Shown piece by piece: positions 14,911 through 17,383 of a stretch of 17,383 nucleotides of DNA. Source of the DNA: Setaria digitata (taxonomy: Eukaryota; Nematoda; Chromadorea; Rhabditida; Setariidae). The notes under the pieces were generated by a model that was given only the letters and a program-made list of their open reading frames with translations, was not told the origin of the DNA and ran no database searches. Where the stretch lies: positions 1 through 17,383 of the forward strand of contig RCAB01000820.1 in assembly GCA_003640385.1 (NCBI GenBank), given 5' to 3'. The position numbers and the translations under genes were made by a program. Every line of letters starts with the position of its first letter. The first letter of the stretch is position 1.

Positions 14911-17383
14911 TAATTCGAAATCATTTGAAAGAGATTTTAAAATTAATCATGACATGAATAAAATGGAAACTAAAGAACTGGCATGAAGGAGGAACTTCAC
15001 CAATTTATTAGGATTTGTTGAATAAAATATGAATAATTTGGGAAAGGAAGCAAATTTTACGAGAAAATCCTTGTTTTTTCAGTTCATGATTTGCAAATCT
15101 CTAGCAGAACAAAAACCTCTCCTAATTAATGATTTTTCAGATTAATTGTATTGGTTATAAAATCAACCACAGTAAGTTCTCAAAATATAATAAAAGTTCA
15201 ACTTAATCTTTGTGGTTCAGGTGATATTACCTAATTAACTTCAAATTTGTCAATTTATTTAATTTAATCAATGTTTAATTAAAACTACCCATCTGGAAAT
15301 TTAATATTTAATGGACTTATGCTTAATCGAGCTCTAGCTCCTCATTAAAAAAAAAAAAAAAAAAAAAAGAAAGTAAACCAATTCCTGCTCAGTAGTTCAA
15401 GATAATAATTACTGATGACAACTGCAATATTAATAATGAGAACACAAATTGCAGTACTAATAATTTTTACTAATAAATTTTGATTGATTGATTCACCTGA
15501 ATGAATATATGTCGTCTACTGTATGGCGTATGATGCCCAAAATACTCTTTCGATATGTAACTTATTTCAATTGTGAATAAACTTTGCTCCCTCTAATTAC
15601 TATAATATACAAAAAAGAAAAGGCACTCTTTCTCTTTCACACTTCTTTGTCCTTTCTCTTTAATCGGACACCAATGGAATCAAATTTAGAGCGAAAATTT
15701 GTAAAAATATCGAAATTACAAATAACTTATTAACAAAATGGAAAGCGGAAAAACTAAAGTGATTGAAATTTCATTTGAACATTATCGATTACACTGACCG
15801 ATGGTTTCAATGAATTTTTGAGCATATTTTCGAACTTCTAGCTAAATATTTAGAAATTATTTGCTTCAAGAAATTTGTACTTTTTTGAAAAGTGAAAATT
15901 AAATTCTTTCACGAAAATTAAGCATTAAGAAATACATCAGTCTACCACACCACATATAAAATCGAATTTTTCACTGAAAAAAAAAAAATTTACATATTTT
16001 CTCAATCATATTTAATTCCTAAGATTTTTGATCAATTTCGACAAACAAAACAATTGATTAATTATGATGCTTAAATTTAAACATAAGCAAACATTAGGAA
16101 TGTAGAGTGCTCGGAAAACCGGTCATTAGAGAACCCGAAATTGAGCTATGTTTATTTGACTTTCATAACCGCACACCTTCTACGGTGTGATTTAGCTAGA
16201 TTTCCGACTGCATCTATGATCATTGATGATGATGAACTTGAATTTCTGTTCGTTGTGAAAATTTTTGAACAGAAAATAACAGTTCTAATATCAGTGTTAG
16301 TCTCAAATTCCGAATAGCAAAATGAATAAAAGTAAAAGTTGCAATATTTTTTAAAAATGCAAAAAGAAAAAGAAAAATAGGAATAAATTAATAAATTTTT
16401 AACGACAAAGGAAAGGAATGAAAAGCAACATATAGGAGGAAGTGAAGTTAGTACTGTTTTTACTGAGTAAACGGATTATCAGACTTGGAAATTTCCAAAC
16501 TAAGCCGAACTAATTTTTGCCCAGAAAGCGCAAATATATTACTGTACTAGGAGGAAATGAATCAAAACAAGGAGAATAAAGGCAAAATTTATTTCAAGAG
16601 AAGTAATAATTTTCTTTCAAAATAAACTTCGAAAAAGCAGTTGAAGAAAGGCATTAAAAAAAAAAAGAACAAAAGTACGACATTAATAATAAGCTATTAA
16701 AAAAGAAAAGAATTAAAGGATTGTGTGTGCTTACTTTTTAACATATTGATTGAATCATCATATAAAATTATAATAAAGAAATACAAGATGAGAAAGAATA
16801 TCTATTTTATTTTGCAAATTACTTTTTGTATGCTATCACATCGGTGTGATAAAAAGAGAAGTATCATGGAACCGGTATAATGAACAAGCTCTGTTTTCTA
16901 TTTTTTAAAAGGACATTAATTAAAATTTTTTCTCTTGTCATTTCATATACACTGAAGAAATGCCCTTTAAATGCTCACTTTACCTTTTCGAACATATTTT
17001 TTCCTTGATCCTTTCTGTTCAGTGTTCACTGAGGGTATGCAAAATTTTTTGCAAATAAAATATAGTATATATATGTGAGAAAATAGCAAAGAGTTATATT
17101 ACAGGAGGAGAGAGGAAAGAGAAGAAATAAAGCACAAGTTGAATGACTTCCAAAAGCAAAAAGTAGAGCTAAGTAAAACTTAAATTAAAAAAAAAAAAAC
17201 TTCGAATAGAACAAAGCTTAGGCACAAAAAAATCGCAGCCAAATGATAAAAAGATGGAAGAGAACAAAAAGAAGGCCAGTAAAACAAAGCTTAGACTAAT
17301 AAAGCCGGATTCCACCTAACATTAATAATAGAAAAATAAAGAACAACAGACTTAAAGTAGGAAAATTCATTTTTTTTTTTTTT
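14911..17383. other. AT-rich region without an assignable gene
   Basis: Includes a long A run at about 15347-15368, an A run at 17187-17199 and a T run at the right edge. Short exon-like islands at 15497-15592, 16152-16300 and 16840-17028 are discussed as findings. No tRNA cloverleaf or spliced-leader RNA sequence was seen. Confidence 0.55.

Noticed and set aside
1..17383. Recent transfer from Wolbachia or another bacterium for the haemagglutinin-like protein
   Set aside because: At least 13 introns with host-type splice sites and no bacterial composition; an ancient origin cannot be tested from this window.

Overview
Strongly AT-rich eukaryotic DNA with short T-rich introns and 3' splice sites ending in TTTTAG, TTTCAG or TTTTTAG. 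Intron and exon sizes look nematode-like, and a filarial or other spirurid nematode is my best guess (inference from style only; no species marker is visible).

Layout. The left two thirds hold one multi-exon gene on the minus strand. I joined 14 exons from 10519 down to 525 by splice sites and reading phase. All 13 junctions agree in phase and give 1,668 codons plus a stop (5,007 nt) with no internal stop. Residue numbers below count from the Met codon that begins the exon ending at 10519. Two more exons (10990-11079 and 11172-11213) join upstream in phase 0 and continue the same protein pattern, so that Met is probably internal and the true start is probably outside what I can resolve.

Protein. 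Most of it is a beta-strand-rich solenoid: alternating hydrophobic residues, Gly turns, and strands of the type L-x-[IV]-x-A-x-x-[FI]. In its clearest part (residues 433-592) the register is exactly 40 residues, with Gly at 433, 473, 513 and 553. One exon of 3,133 nt carries residues 513-1557. A pair of ankyrin-like repeats followed by a basic helical stretch (about 290-384) interrupts the solenoid. The C-terminal 277 residues are non-repetitive, and the last exon ends in an acidic tail. I see no signal peptide or membrane helix in the part present. I do not recognise an exact named family.

Introns hold a 43-bp minisatellite next to a splice donor (8672-8922), a 148-bp direct duplication bounded by single N bases (6236-6539) and simple repeats. 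The left end (1-162) is a TTA/TAC microsatellite.

The right third (11214-17383) has no gene I can assign with confidence. It holds simple sequence, a perfect 19-bp foldback at 12968-13009 beside a 54-bp duplication with another N, a possible small plus-strand gene near 14176-14549, and several higher-complexity islands (13977-14095, 14770-14910, 15497-15592, 16152-16300) that could be exons or old transposon pieces. No tRNA, rRNA, spliced-leader RNA, CRISPR or bacterial operon was seen.
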